From Planctomycetota bacterium (lineage in GTDB: Bacteria; Planctomycetota; Phycisphaerae; Phycisphaerales; UBA1924), in NCBI GenBank assembly GCA_018242605.1, contig JAFEBP010000007.1, positions 1 to 64,000 on the forward strand: a stretch of DNA of 64,000 bases, in the 5' to 3' direction. A model generated the notes under the pieces. It worked only from the letters and a program-made list of their open reading frames with translations, made no database searches and was not told the origin of the DNA. Each line of letters starts with the position of its first letter. The stretch's first letter is position 1. Shown here piece by piece: positions 44,960 through 54,010 of the stretch. Made by a program: the position numbers and the translations under genes.

Positions 44960-46030
44960 ATGAAGCCCGACTCGCCAGAGCGTGCCCGAATCCGCAAGGA
45001 CCCGGCGGTCCGCGAGATCATCCGCGCGTGGCGCTCGCTCACCGGCGGCGCCGATACCCCCGATTCGGAACGTCGCACGCTGGTTGCCTGCTCCGGCGGT
45101 GCTGATTCGTCGGCGCTGGCCATCGCCCTCGCGGCCGCCGCCCCGCGATCCGTCGTCATCGCGCACGTCGTTCATGACATGCGGCCCCTCGAACAGGCGC
45201 ACGCCGACCGCGACGCCGCCGAGAACCTCGCTCGTCGCCTCGGAGTCAGGTACTTTGACGCATTCGTCCGAGTCCGCAGCCGCCCCGGAAACGCCGAGTC
45301 CGATGCCCGGTTGCGTCGTTACGCAACGCTTGTGAGAATTGCCAGAGCCAGGCGGTGCCCGCATGTCGCCACCGGCCATCAAGCCGACGATCTGGCCGAG
45401 ACGGTGATCATGCGGCTTCTCGCGGGCGCGGGCCCCTTGGCGATGTCGGGCATCCGCGAGAAGCTGGCGCTCGATCATCACCGCTCGATCATCCGGCCCA
45501 TGCTCGGCGTCACCCGCGCCGACTCCGAGCGAATCTGCGGCCTCTTCAACTGGACTTGGGCAGTTGATGCTACCAACGCCGACACTTCTCGGCTGCGGTC
45601 CGCCGTGCGTCACCGAGTGATCCCCATCCTCAAGGAAATCTCTCCCCGGGTGCTCACCCGCATCCGGTGTAGTTCATCCCTCTTGGCAGATGCCGGCCGG
45701 CACGTACGTTCTTCCATTACCGAACTTCTATTCCAGGGCGAGTCGCAATCGATCGCGGAGCACATCGCCCGAGATCAACTCCGCGGCAAGACCCGGCTGT
45801 ACGTGGGGGAGGTCCTGCGAGGCTGGTACCAGTTGCTCACCCGCGGCAGACGATTGCGACGCATCTCGTTCCGCGCATTGGCCCCCGTCATCGCCGCGGT
45901 GCAGGATAATGATCGCCGCCCGCGCGAATTCACGGTCGGCTTCGCCACCTTTCTGATTCACAAGGACACCGTCACGCTCACGCCAGCAACGAACGCACCA
46001 GAGTTTCGCACGTCATCGCCACCAGAATGA
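44960..46030 (+). CDS. tilS: tRNA(Ile)-lysidine synthase
   Basis: 356 residues. PP-loop ATP pyrophosphatase motif SGGADSSALAIAL near residue 45. HVVHDMRP, AENLARRLGVRYF, and HVATGHQADDLAETVIMRLL, GAGPLAMSGIRE are TilS signatures. The enzyme converts C34 of the AUA-reading tRNA-Ile to lysidine. The C-terminal substrate-binding domain is short. The last 53 bp overlap, on the opposite strand, the end of ctaB. Confidence 0.94.
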   Translation: MKPDSPERARIRKDPAVREIIRAWRSLTGGADTPDSERRTLVACSGGADSSALAIALAAAAPRSVVIAHVVHDMRPLEQAHADRDAAENLARRLGVRYFDAFVRVRSRPGNAESDARLRRYATLVRIARARRCPHVATGHQADDLAETVIMRLLAGAGPLAMSGIREKLALDHHRSIIRPMLGVTRADSERICGLFNWTWAVDATNADTSRLRSAVRHRVIPILKEISPRVLTRIRCSSSLLADAGRHVRSSITELLFQGESQSIAEHIARDQLRGKTRLYVGEVLRGWYQLLTRGRRLRRISFRALAPVIAAVQDNDRRPREFTVGFATFLIHKDTVTLTPATNAPEFRTSSPPE

Positions 46031-46958
46031 GCGGCAGGTGGATGATCGAGCCGAAGAACAGGTGCCGCGCCTCGCGCCGTCCCCGCGTCCTGATCACCCG
46101 AACCCCGAGCAAGAAGAACGCCACGCCGCTCACCGCCGCGAGCGAGAGATACGGCACGCCCAGCCGGTCCGGCATCACGATGGCCGGCAGCAGCGTGGCC
46201 GGGATCAGCGCCGCGCTCCACAGACCGATGGTCGCCGCCGTCCAGCCTCCAGCGGGATCAATAACCGGCAGCACCACGTACCCGCCCTTGGCGTAATCGT
46301 CTTTGTACATCCACGCGATGGCCAGAAAGTGCGGGATCTGCCACACAAACATGAGGATGAACAGCGAGAGCCCGCCCGGATCGCGCAGCGATTGCCACCC
46401 GTCGACCCCGCCGGCCGTCCAACCGATCAGGGGCGGCAACGCCCCCGGGACGGCGCCCATGAACGTCGACAGAGACGTTCGCGTCTTCATCGGCGTGTAC
46501 ATCGCGATGTACGAAACGATGCAAGCCAGCGAGATCAACGCCGGGGCCGACCCGTTCATGAGCCACAGGATGCCGCAACCCGCGACACCCAGAAACACAC
46601 CCAAGGCCAGCACGGAACCCGGAGACAGCCGCCCCTGCGGCAACGGCCGACGCACCGTGCGGGGCATCACCGCGTCGCGTTCCCGCTCCATGTACTGATT
46701 GATGGCATTGGCCCCCGCCGCGGAAAGGGCGGTGCCCACCCCGCACGCGATCCCCAATACAGCCAACTCCCACACCGACTTGGCTCGCAGCGCCGCCGCC
46801 ATGACGAACCCCACCAGGGAGGTGATCGTGACCAGCTTGGTGATCCCCGGCTTGGTCGTTTCAATGAAACTGGCGATCTTCGTGGGCGCAACAGCGCGGG
46901 CCGATCCGTGCGCGGGAGCCGGGGAGTGCAGATCCAGTATCGTCGCGGTCTCTTCCAA
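45978..46958 (-). CDS. ctaB: Protoheme IX farnesyltransferase (heme O synthase)
   Basis: UbiA-family polytopic membrane enzyme that adds a farnesyl group to heme B for cytochrome oxidases. Hallmarks: ASFIETTKPGITKLVTITSLVGF, the prenyl-diphosphate site NAINQYMERERDAVMPRTVRRPLP, YTPMKTRTSLSTFMGAVPGALPPLIGW, and WQIPHFLAIAWMYKDDYAKGG. Nine or so helices. No ATG lies near the conserved start. TTG at 46958 has GGAG nine nt upstream and gives 326 residues; a GTG at 47108 would give 376. No oxidase genes are nearby. Its 3' end overlaps tilS tail-to-tail by 53 bp. Confidence 0.93.
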   Translation of the reverse strand: MEETATILDLHSPAPAHGSARAVAPTKIASFIETTKPGITKLVTITSLVGFVMAAALRAKSVWELAVLGIACGVGTALSAAGANAINQYMERERDAVMPRTVRRPLPQGRLSPGSVLALGVFLGVAGCGILWLMNGSAPALISLACIVSYIAMYTPMKTRTSLSTFMGAVPGALPPLIGWTAGGVDGWQSLRDPGGLSLFILMFVWQIPHFLAIAWMYKDDYAKGGYVVLPVIDPAGGWTAATIGLWSAALIPATLLPAIVMPDRLGVPYLSLAAVSGVAFFLLGVRVIRTRGRREARHLFFGSIIHLPLILVAMTCETLVRSLLA

Positions 46959-47138
46959 GGCCAAAGGCTCCGTTGGGTCGGCTTTGCGTGCGAAATCCGA
47001 CGAGTCGCACGCGAGAAAACTGTGGGGTGAAAGGGTAGCTCGCCTCGCGGCGGTATGCCGTCGCCAGTTCTGCTCCAGAATGCGCGAATCACACTCCAGC
47101 GTCCGCACATCCCGTCATGGGCACGCTTACTATGTCTC

Positions 47139-49133
47139 ATGCCCCCTCCGCCAGGCCAGCCCGAGAGCCAGCAGCCCCCCAACCAAGCCCAACCCACCCC
47201 CGTAGTCCCCCCCACCCAACCCAAGTTCTCACCCGTGAAACAGGCCACTCCATGGTCTGATTCGGGAGAGGAAAGCCAACCGCGCCGCGCCTCGCTCGCG
47301 GACTTGGCGACATCATCCGCGGACTCGGAGTTCTACAGCCCCATTCCCGAAGGTTATCAGCGCGGATTCCACAAGTACGTGGTGGTTCTGGGCACCGTGA
47401 TGTCCGGCCTGGGAAAGGGGATCTTCGCCTCCTCCCTGGCCAAGATGCTGAAGGAAAAGGGACTTGTGGTCGCCCCGATCAAGATGGAGGGCTACCTCAA
47501 CATCGACTCGGGAACCCTGAACCCTTATCGCCACGGCGAGGTGTTCGTGCTCGACGACGGCACCGAGTGCGACATGGACCTGGGCACCTACGAGCGGCTG
47601 CTCGATCAGAACCTCTCCCGCCGCAACTTCGTGACCAGCGGCCAGTTGTATTCTGAGATTCTTGAGCGTGAACGCCGCGGCGCCTACCTCGGCCGCGACG
47701 TGCAGATGATCCCCCATGTGACCGGCGAGGTGAAGCGCAAGCTCCGCGAGCTCGCGGTCCGCGGCGACGGCCAGCGCCGCGCCGATGTGGTCTTCGTCGA
47801 GGTCGGAGGCACCGTCGGCGACTACGAGAACGGGTTCTACATCGAGGCGTTGCGCGAGCTGGCCTTCGAAGAAGGCCCCGGCTCGTGCTGCTTCGTCGCG
47901 CTCACGTACGTCATCGAGCCCAAGGCCCTGGGTGAGCAGAAATCCAAAGCCGCGCAGCTTGGCATCAAGCGCCTGATGGAAGCGGGCATCCAGCCCCACA
48001 TCATCGCCTGCCGCGCGGGCAACCCGATCTCCGACTCGATCGTCCAGAAGATCGCGATGTTCAGCAACGTCTCGATGCGCCGAGTCTTCTCGATGCACGA
48101 CCGGGACAGCATCTACACCATCCCTGAGGAAATGCGCCGCGAGGGCCTCGACCGCGAGATCCTCTCGATCATGGGCATGCACGAGCGGGTCGACGTCTCG
48201 CTCGAGGACAAGGCCCGCGAGCGGTGGATGAGCTTCGTCAAGAAACTGGTGGCCCCAAAGCCCCGCACCATCCGCCTGGGCATCGCCGGCAAGTACGCCA
48301 ACCTCCGCGACGCCTACGCCTCGATCGACAAGGCTCTGGAGCACTGCTCCGCGCACCTAGGCGCCAAGATCGAGGAAGACTGGATCGACACCACCGAGAT
48401 CACCGATTCGAATGTCGAGCAGTTCCTGGGCGATCTCGACGCCGTCATCGTCCCGGGTGGCTTCGGACTCCGAGGCGTTGAAGGCAAGATCGCGTGCGTG
48501 AAGTACTGCCGCGAGAAAGGCGTGCCTTACCTGGGCATCTGCCTGGGCTTCCAGGTCGCCGTCATCGAGTTCGCCCGCAACGTGCTGGGCCTCAAGGAAG
48601 CCTCATCGACCGAGTTCAACCCCCGCACACCGCACCCGGTCATCAGCGAGTTGCCCGAGCAGAAGAAGATCGAAGGCCTGGGCGGCACGATGCGTCTGGG
48701 CGCTCAAGATGTCGCGATCACTCCCGGCACCCTGGCGTCATTCCTGTACGGCGGCAAGGCGAGCGTCCGCGAGCGATTCCGCCACCGCTACGAGGTCGAC
48801 CCTGACTACATCAAGCGCCTCGAAGACGCCGGCATGGTCTTTTCAGGCCGCCACCCCAATCGCCCCATCATGCAGGTGATGGAACTGCGCCGCCCCGGCC
48901 CCGATGCGCCCGTGGGCGTGCCCACCCACCCGTTCTTCATCGGCGGTCAGTTCCACCCCGAGCTGACGGGCAGACCGCTGCGCCCCCAGCCGCTCTTCAT
49001 GGGACTCGTCGCCGCGGCGATCGAACGCAAGTTCGGAGTGCTGCCCGAAACCCGCGACATGTGGACTGACGAACTTCGCCGCTGGACGGGCCGCGGCGCA
49101 CCCACCGGTCAGGCCGCCGTCGCGACCCGCTGA
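47139..49133 (+). CDS. pyrG: CTP synthase with N-terminal extension
   Basis: 664 residues; makes CTP from UTP, ATP and glutamine. Synthetase domain: VLGTVMSGLGKGIFASSLAKML, then GEVFVLDDGTECDMDLGTYER and VEVGGTVGDYE. The class I glutaminase domain has Cys in YLGICLGFQ and His/Glu in FHPELTGRP. The family is ~535-550 residues; here about 85 residues of Pro/Gln/Ser-rich sequence precede the conserved start, and a C-terminal tail is present. The start could be later, for example GTG near 47236, but no ribosome-binding site favours it. Divergent from ctaB. Confidence 0.95.
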   Translation: MPPPPGQPESQQPPNQAQPTPVVPPTQPKFSPVKQATPWSDSGEESQPRRASLADLATSSADSEFYSPIPEGYQRGFHKYVVVLGTVMSGLGKGIFASSLAKMLKEKGLVVAPIKMEGYLNIDSGTLNPYRHGEVFVLDDGTECDMDLGTYERLLDQNLSRRNFVTSGQLYSEILERERRGAYLGRDVQMIPHVTGEVKRKLRELAVRGDGQRRADVVFVEVGGTVGDYENGFYIEALRELAFEEGPGSCCFVALTYVIEPKALGEQKSKAAQLGIKRLMEAGIQPHIIACRAGNPISDSIVQKIAMFSNVSMRRVFSMHDRDSIYTIPEEMRREGLDREILSIMGMHERVDVSLEDKARERWMSFVKKLVAPKPRTIRLGIAGKYANLRDAYASIDKALEHCSAHLGAKIEEDWIDTTEITDSNVEQFLGDLDAVIVPGGFGLRGVEGKIACVKYCREKGVPYLGICLGFQVAVIEFARNVLGLKEASSTEFNPRTPHPVISELPEQKKIEGLGGTMRLGAQDVAITPGTLASFLYGGKASVRERFRHRYEVDPDYIKRLEDAGMVFSGRHPNRPIMQVMELRRPGPDAPVGVPTHPFFIGGQFHPELTGRPLRPQPLFMGLVAAAIERKFGVLPETRDMWTDELRRWTGRGAPTGQAAVATR

Positions 49134-49142
49134 ACTCCGTCA

Positions 49143-49158
49143 CCATCACTTCATCCGC
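49143..49158 (+). repeat. Imperfect copy of the CCAAAACTTCATC motif
   Basis: CCATCACTTCATCCGC differs from the array consensus CCAAAACTTCATCCGC at two positions. It lies just after pyrG. No plus-strand gene follows within 2.9 kb, so it is not always promoter-proximal. Confidence 0.5.
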
Positions 49159-49243
49159 GTCGCGGATTCCACGCGATGATCTCCAAACCGGGGTGACGAC
49201 CGGCTCGCTGCTGATCGAGCCCCGATTCCCGGTCACCTCTCCC

Positions 49244-49303
49244 CAAAATCAACCCCGCCGACGGGCCGGAGGAAGCAATCGCTTCCCCCCAGCCCATCGG
49301 CGG
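49244..49303 (-). terminator. Long hairpin terminator of the secreted EF-hand gene
   Basis: Outer arms CCGCCGACGGG (49255-49265) and CCCATCGGCGG (49293-49303), inner stem GGAAGC/GCTTCC with AATC loop. On the minus strand it is followed by GGTTGATTTT. It lies 33 bp beyond the stop of the minus-strand gene 49336-51681. The rest of the 202-bp gap after pyrG shows nothing else. Confidence 0.65.
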
Positions 49304-49335
49304 TGGTGTTGAAATCAGTTAGCCCGGAAACCGGA

Positions 49336-51681
49336 TCAGCAACCGGCCTCCCAGTTCATGAAGAACGCCTCGACGTCCGCCCCGTCAACCCCGCCGTCGT
49401 GGTTGAAGTCGGCCGACGAGTCGCCCAACTCCCATGAAGTGAAGAACGCTTCAACGTCGGCACCGTCAATGCCGCCATCCTGGTTGAAGTCCGCCGGGCA
49501 GGGCGGGTTCCCCGGCACCGGCAGGCCCGCGGCGGTAACCGACGAGATGGCCCCGGGCTTGAAGAGCGCGATCGACGCGTTCCCCGTCACCGGCGCCACG
49601 TCCGCATCGAAGCGGAAGTTGTACATCGTGCCCCAACGCAGCGCGTTGGCGTTGGCACCATTGGGAGGCAGGTACGGCTCGGGCGTCGTCCACGTCACGG
49701 CGCCCGAAGACGCGGCCGCGGGCCACGCGTCGATGTTCGCGGCAGTATTGGGGTACGGCTCGCCGGAGTGGGCGAAGGTGCCGCTGAATCCTACCCCCGA
49801 AACGCCCACGCCCGGCAGCACCGGGATGCTGAAGCCGCCGCCCGCTCGATCGGCGTTGTGGTTGTACACGGCGTACTCATAGTGCCAGGTGCCGTTGTGA
49901 TTGTCCGTGGCCTTGCCCGCCACCCAGAACCTCGCCACGATGCCCGGGGTGCCCATGGAGGTATCCACGTAATCCGCCGTGGTGATCGACACCGTGGGGT
50001 CAGCGTCCTTCCACGCCTGAATGCCGGGAGACATGCGGTGCACCGTACCGATGAGGCTGGGCGCCGAGGTCGTGTTCGGGATTGAAATCGCCTGGTATGT
50101 CGCGTTGTTCAGGCCGTTCACGGCGGGATTGCCGCCGTTGGTCCACTGCGCATCGTCCGCCGTCACATAGTGCGCTTCGGCGAAGTACTGAGCGCCGGCG
50201 TTCTGGGCCGGGTCAACATCCGCCGTGCGGACCTGCAGACGCATGCCGATCGTGCCCGTGTCGCCCGTGCCATGCGGCCAGAGGAACGCGCCCGTTGTCG
50301 CGTTGACTTCCGACCGCGGCCCCAGGTAACCCTGACCGCCGTTGAGGCCCGAGCCGTACGCGTCCGAGCATCCAACGCCCAGTTGCTGGCTCCCCATGGG
50401 CGGCTGCGTGCACGTGCCGCACGTGCCGCTGTTGGTGGACGAAAACCCGTGCTTGAGCCAGGACTGGCCGATCTGCTCGAACCGGCCGTTCTTGAGCCGG
50501 TACATGTTCTGCGCGATCACGGGGTGCTGCACGCCGTTCTGGATCCAGATGACCGGCACATCACCGTTATTGCACGCGTCGGTGCCCACCGAGTACGCGG
50601 TGACGGCGCCCGTCGAACCGTAATACCCGATGTCCGTGAGGCGCGCGACGAACACGTCAGGCCCCGCGGTGGGGCAAGGATTGACGGTGAGGCCCATCGC
50701 ACCAGTGGTGGATCGCCCCTCCGCATCCGAGACCGTAAAGCCCACGCTCTTGGTGCCCGCCGCCACCGAGACCGGCACCGTGACCTGAAGGCTGAACGTG
50801 CTGTCTCCCGCGGTCGCATCGCCGTGGGTGCCATCGTTGTAGAACGCCTGATTCACACCGCCGCCGATGCTCGAGAGATTGCCGGTGACCGCCAGCCCCG
50901 TGCTGGGCGGGTTAAACCCGGACAGCACGTTCACGGTGAGCAGCGTGCTGCCGCCCGCGCCGCAAGACAGCACCGTACCCGGCGTCGCAGCGCCATTCCC
51001 TGTCGGCGGGATCGGCCCGTTTGTGCACGTAAACGTCAGCTTCGAGCCCGCGACCAGCCCGCCCGTGTTGCACGAGTACTGAGTCGGCGGAAAGGTGGAG
51101 TGCTGGACACCCACCGTCGCGCTCAAGCCGCCCTGGTCCATGACACCGTACACCAGTTCGAACTTCGAGTTATCCTCGAACAGGCGGACCTCGAAGTTCG
51201 TTGGGCCGCCGCCCGAGTAGTAATGGGCCCGCCATTCGATGTTGAACACCCGGTTCGGCGCCGAACCGGTGACCGACGTGAAAATCCCGTCGCCCGTGCC
51301 GTCGGTCCGAAGGTCGTCCCAGTTCGCGCAGATCGCGATGCCCAGCACCGACTGGGGCAGACACCCGTTGCTGTAGGCGTTGTTCGTGGTCGCGAACTGA
51401 ATGTTGCCGTTGCTGCTCGCGCTGACGCTGTTGTACGGCACGCCGTACACCGTGAACGGAAAGGGCAACGCGACGGTGTTGACGCAATCGTCACAGTGAT
51501 TGCCGATGTCAGTGGTGCCCGGCGTGATCGAAGCGCCCGTAGACGCCGCCAAGTTGAATCCGGTGCACTGAGCCGATGCGCCCGCTGCGCCAACGACCAA
51601 CGCCGCCGCCGCGGCAAACCGCCGCAGTGTCCCAACCGATCCAGACAATACACAACCCGACGCGGGGTTTTTCCAACTCAT
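49336..51681 (-). CDS. Large secreted protein with C-terminal dockerin-like EF-hand pair
   Basis: 781 residues. The N-terminus has a basic start and a signal helix (TLRRFAAAAALVVGAAGASA, cleavage before QCTG). The first ~210 residues (ASITPGTTDIGNHCDDC, LPFPFTVYGVPYNSVSASSNG, FEVRLFEDNSKFELVYGVMD) resemble a Nidogen-like/PEP-CTERM-associated beta domain. The middle contains an IPT-like region (SVAAGTKSVGFTVSDAEGRST). The C-terminus holds two Ca-binding loops, DFNQDGGIDGADVEAFF and DFNHDGGVDGADVEAFF, as in dockerins or planctomycete sorting tails. A Cys is the last residue. GGAG precedes the ATG. No enzyme domain was recognised. Confidence 0.85.
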   Translation of the reverse strand: MSWKNPASGCVLSGSVGTLRRFAAAAALVVGAAGASAQCTGFNLAASTGASITPGTTDIGNHCDDCVNTVALPFPFTVYGVPYNSVSASSNGNIQFATTNNAYSNGCLPQSVLGIAICANWDDLRTDGTGDGIFTSVTGSAPNRVFNIEWRAHYYSGGGPTNFEVRLFEDNSKFELVYGVMDQGGLSATVGVQHSTFPPTQYSCNTGGLVAGSKLTFTCTNGPIPPTGNGAATPGTVLSCGAGGSTLLTVNVLSGFNPPSTGLAVTGNLSSIGGGVNQAFYNDGTHGDATAGDSTFSLQVTVPVSVAAGTKSVGFTVSDAEGRSTTGAMGLTVNPCPTAGPDVFVARLTDIGYYGSTGAVTAYSVGTDACNNGDVPVIWIQNGVQHPVIAQNMYRLKNGRFEQIGQSWLKHGFSSTNSGTCGTCTQPPMGSQQLGVGCSDAYGSGLNGGQGYLGPRSEVNATTGAFLWPHGTGDTGTIGMRLQVRTADVDPAQNAGAQYFAEAHYVTADDAQWTNGGNPAVNGLNNATYQAISIPNTTSAPSLIGTVHRMSPGIQAWKDADPTVSITTADYVDTSMGTPGIVARFWVAGKATDNHNGTWHYEYAVYNHNADRAGGGFSIPVLPGVGVSGVGFSGTFAHSGEPYPNTAANIDAWPAAASSGAVTWTTPEPYLPPNGANANALRWGTMYNFRFDADVAPVTGNASIALFKPGAISSVTAAGLPVPGNPPCPADFNQDGGIDGADVEAFFTSWELGDSSADFNHDGGVDGADVEAFFMNWEAGC

Positions 51682-52117
51682 TGCGTGCTCCAAGGGCCTC
51701 AGGGGATGGTCAGCGTGGGAAATCCGCGTTCCCGTTTGAGATCGCTACAAGACATGGGAGCGGTGAATTCACGGATTCATCGGCGGATATGCACAGGATA
51801 CCGAATTCCGTCGCGAATTGGAACAGTGATTTTGGCGGGACCGCAATTCAACCGCTCCAAATCACACCAATCCCTCACAAAAGACAGGCCGGCATGATTC
51901 ACAAATAGGCAATAGACCCGATATCTCCTGCCCCGCGAGGAAGGAAAAGCAATCCAATGGAGCAGAGAGAAACCGTATTTATTCCTTACGCACGCATCCT
52001 CAAGCGCCCCTCGCCGTATACCCCATGTCGGAGTTTGACTTGATCGCGACACTGCCACGACCAAACCGAAGTTGGAACAACTTGCCCGCCGCAGTGTCTG
52101 AAAGAATGGAGACCCGA
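51682..52117. other. Divergent intergenic region
   Basis: 436 bases between the divergent EF-hand and HEAT-like genes. It is AT-richer than its surroundings, especially 51776-51990 (GGATATGCACAGGATACCG, CACAAATAGGCAATAGACC). It should carry both promoters, but no hexamer pair was convincing. No small gene was found. Confidence 0.5.
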
Positions 52118-53173
52118 ATGCCCCACTCCCGATCCCGCTTGTTCCCCCTCCGAGCCACCGGCATCGCCGCTTGTCTGGCGCTTCCTCTCAGCGTTTTCGG
52201 GCAAACCCCGCCAGTCCAAGTTTCGGGAGATGAAATCCCGGTCTCGGGCGACGACTCGCCAGAGTGGATGAAGAAACTCGCAATCGATCCCGCCAGCCCC
52301 AACGCCAAGCGATACGCCGACCAGCAGGCCAAACGCAAAGCCACCGAGAAGGAGCTGCGCCGTCTCCGCCTCAAGCACTTCGGCGGCGTCCGGAACACCG
52401 CACTGCGTCAGGAAGGTCTCGTCAAGCTCCGCGAGTACACCGATCCCGCGCTGTTCCCCCTCATGGTCAGGCTCTTTCAGGACGAGCAAGCAGACGTCCG
52501 CAACACGCTCCTGGACATCTTCCGCGATGCCCAGTCCGACGAAGGCGACGCCTCGCTGGCCTGGATCGCGGTGCACGCCGACGACGCCGAGTTCCGCAAC
52601 TCCGCACTCGAACGCCTGCACGCCCGCCTGCACACCGACAAGGCCCCGCCCGCGCAGGTCAAACTCGTCATCTACGAGGGCCTGCGGTCCGGCAAGGAAA
52701 GCGCGATGGCCAGCGCGTCCAAGCTCGCTCACGGGCTCAACCTGCTCGAGGTCGTTCCCTGGCTGATCAACGCGCAGGTCACCCAGCGCCCCACCACGCA
52801 GAACGTCGCCACCGGCTCCATCGGCTCCACAGACAGTGCGCTCGCGTGGATCCTTGTCGGCCAGCAGACGGCCTTCGTCAGCGATCTCACGCCCGTCGTC
52901 GGCCCCTACGCCGTCGCCTTTGATCCCCAGCTCAGCACCGTTACCACCGGCACCATCCTGCGTGTCATCGACGCGGCCGTGGTAGCGTACCACGTCGACA
53001 TCCACAACGAACTGGTCGACTGGACCACCGACGAGTTCGGCAAAACTACCAAGCAGCTCGGTTACAACGTCCCCGCCTGGCGCAACTGGTACCAGGACGA
53101 GTTCGTGCCCGAACTCAAACGCCGCGAACAGGAAAAGCTCGCCAAACAGGCCGCGGAAGCCCCGCCGAAGTAA
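52118..53173 (+). CDS. Exported HEAT-repeat-like protein
   Basis: 351 residues. Signal peptide: MPHSRSRLFPLRATGIAACL, then ALPLSVFGQ. The mature part begins acidic, then shows alpha-helical units like DPALFPLMVRLFQDEQADVRNTLLDIF and DASLAWIAVHADDAEFRNSALERLHARL, which suggest a HEAT-type solenoid. The C-terminal part includes VDWTTDEFGKTTKQLGYNVPAWRNWYQDEF and a Lys/Glu/Ala-rich end. ATG 52118 has GGAG six nt upstream, better than ATG 52106. No catalytic motif; probably a periplasmic scaffold, but the role is not known. Confidence 0.8.
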   Translation: MPHSRSRLFPLRATGIAACLALPLSVFGQTPPVQVSGDEIPVSGDDSPEWMKKLAIDPASPNAKRYADQQAKRKATEKELRRLRLKHFGGVRNTALRQEGLVKLREYTDPALFPLMVRLFQDEQADVRNTLLDIFRDAQSDEGDASLAWIAVHADDAEFRNSALERLHARLHTDKAPPAQVKLVIYEGLRSGKESAMASASKLAHGLNLLEVVPWLINAQVTQRPTTQNVATGSIGSTDSALAWILVGQQTAFVSDLTPVVGPYAVAFDPQLSTVTTGTILRVIDAAVVAYHVDIHNELVDWTTDEFGKTTKQLGYNVPAWRNWYQDEFVPELKRREQEKLAKQAAEAPPK

Positions 53174-53193
53174 CGACACGTGGCTCCTGCTGC

Positions 53194-53586
53194 TCAGTCC
53201 TCCCGCGCCTCCCCCACCCCGATCACGCTGGCAATCGCCATTCTCTCCACGTGACTCAGCGAGATGAGCCACGAGGCGATGCCCTTGCGCTCCGACACAC
53301 GCAGCGCCTCCCCGCTCAACACCACCGTCGGCTCGCCCGTCGGACGGCTGACGACCTCGATGTGCTGCCACGAAACGCCGTCGGCCAGGCCGGTGCCCAG
53401 CGCCTTCATCACCGCTTCTTTCGCCGCGAACCGCGCGGCGAGCCGCTCCGGCCGCCGCACGCCGGTGCAGTAGTCCGATTCGCCCTTCGTGAACACCCGC
53501 TCCAGAAACCGATCTCCATGTTCATCCAGCATCGCCCGGATCCGGGCGACCTCGATGATGTCTACGCCATGGGCGATCGCGTGCAT
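53194..53586 (-). CDS. acpS: Holo-[acyl-carrier-protein] synthase
   Basis: 130 residues. Transfers 4'-phosphopantetheine from CoA to acyl carrier proteins. The Mg-binding Asp is in HGVDIIEVARI near residue 9, and Glu in RFAAKEAVMKALGTGL. SWQHIEVVSRPTGEPTVVLSG and SLSHVERMAIASVI are also family features. The start was taken at ATG 53586 so that HGVDI is at the beginning. It is last in the minus-strand chaperone block, after fmdB. Confidence 0.95.
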   Translation of the reverse strand: MHAIAHGVDIIEVARIRAMLDEHGDRFLERVFTKGESDYCTGVRRPERLAARFAAKEAVMKALGTGLADGVSWQHIEVVSRPTGEPTVVLSGEALRVSERKGIASWLISLSHVERMAIASVIGVGEARED

Positions 53587-53624
53587 GGTGAACACTTCCG
53601 CCGCGTTCAACCCGCGGCGGCCGT

Positions 53625-53996
53625 TTACTTCGCTTTGACTTTCTTGGAGCCGTCAGACTTCGCCGGCTTTTGCTCCGGCTTCGCGGGCTTGGCCTCGCTC
53701 GCAGGCTTCGTTTCAGCCTTCGCCTCGGCCTTGGTCTCGGTCTTGGATTCTGTTTTCGTGTCTGTCTTTACGTCCGCTGGCTTGTCCGCACTCGCGGCCT
53801 GCTTGTACGACTCAGATCGGTAATCGGTCTGGTAAAATCCCGACCCCTTGAACAGCACCGCGGCCCCCGTGCCGATCAGCCGCTCCAACGCGTTCTTTCC
53901 GCACAGCGGGCACTTGCGCAGCGGCTTGTCCTTCATGCTCTGGAACTGCTCGAACTCCTTCTTGCACGCCCCGCAGTGATAGTCGTATGTCGGCAT
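53625..53996 (-). CDS. FmdB-family zinc-ribbon protein
   Basis: 123 residues. The first 60 are the FmdB zinc ribbon: MPTYDYHCGACKKEFEQFQSM, CPLCGKNALERLI and the closing KGSGFYQTDYR. Two Cys pairs bind Zn. The role of the family (small putative regulators) is unsettled. The second half is a repetitive Lys/Ala/Glu/Thr tail (KTDTKTESKTETKAEAKAETK) that should be disordered. It follows grpE by 14 bp on the same strand. Confidence 0.93.
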   Translation of the reverse strand: MPTYDYHCGACKKEFEQFQSMKDKPLRKCPLCGKNALERLIGTGAAVLFKGSGFYQTDYRSESYKQAASADKPADVKTDTKTESKTETKAEAKAETKPASEAKPAKPEQKPAKSDGSKKVKAK

Positions 53997-54010
53997 CTGG
54001 TTTCCTTTGC

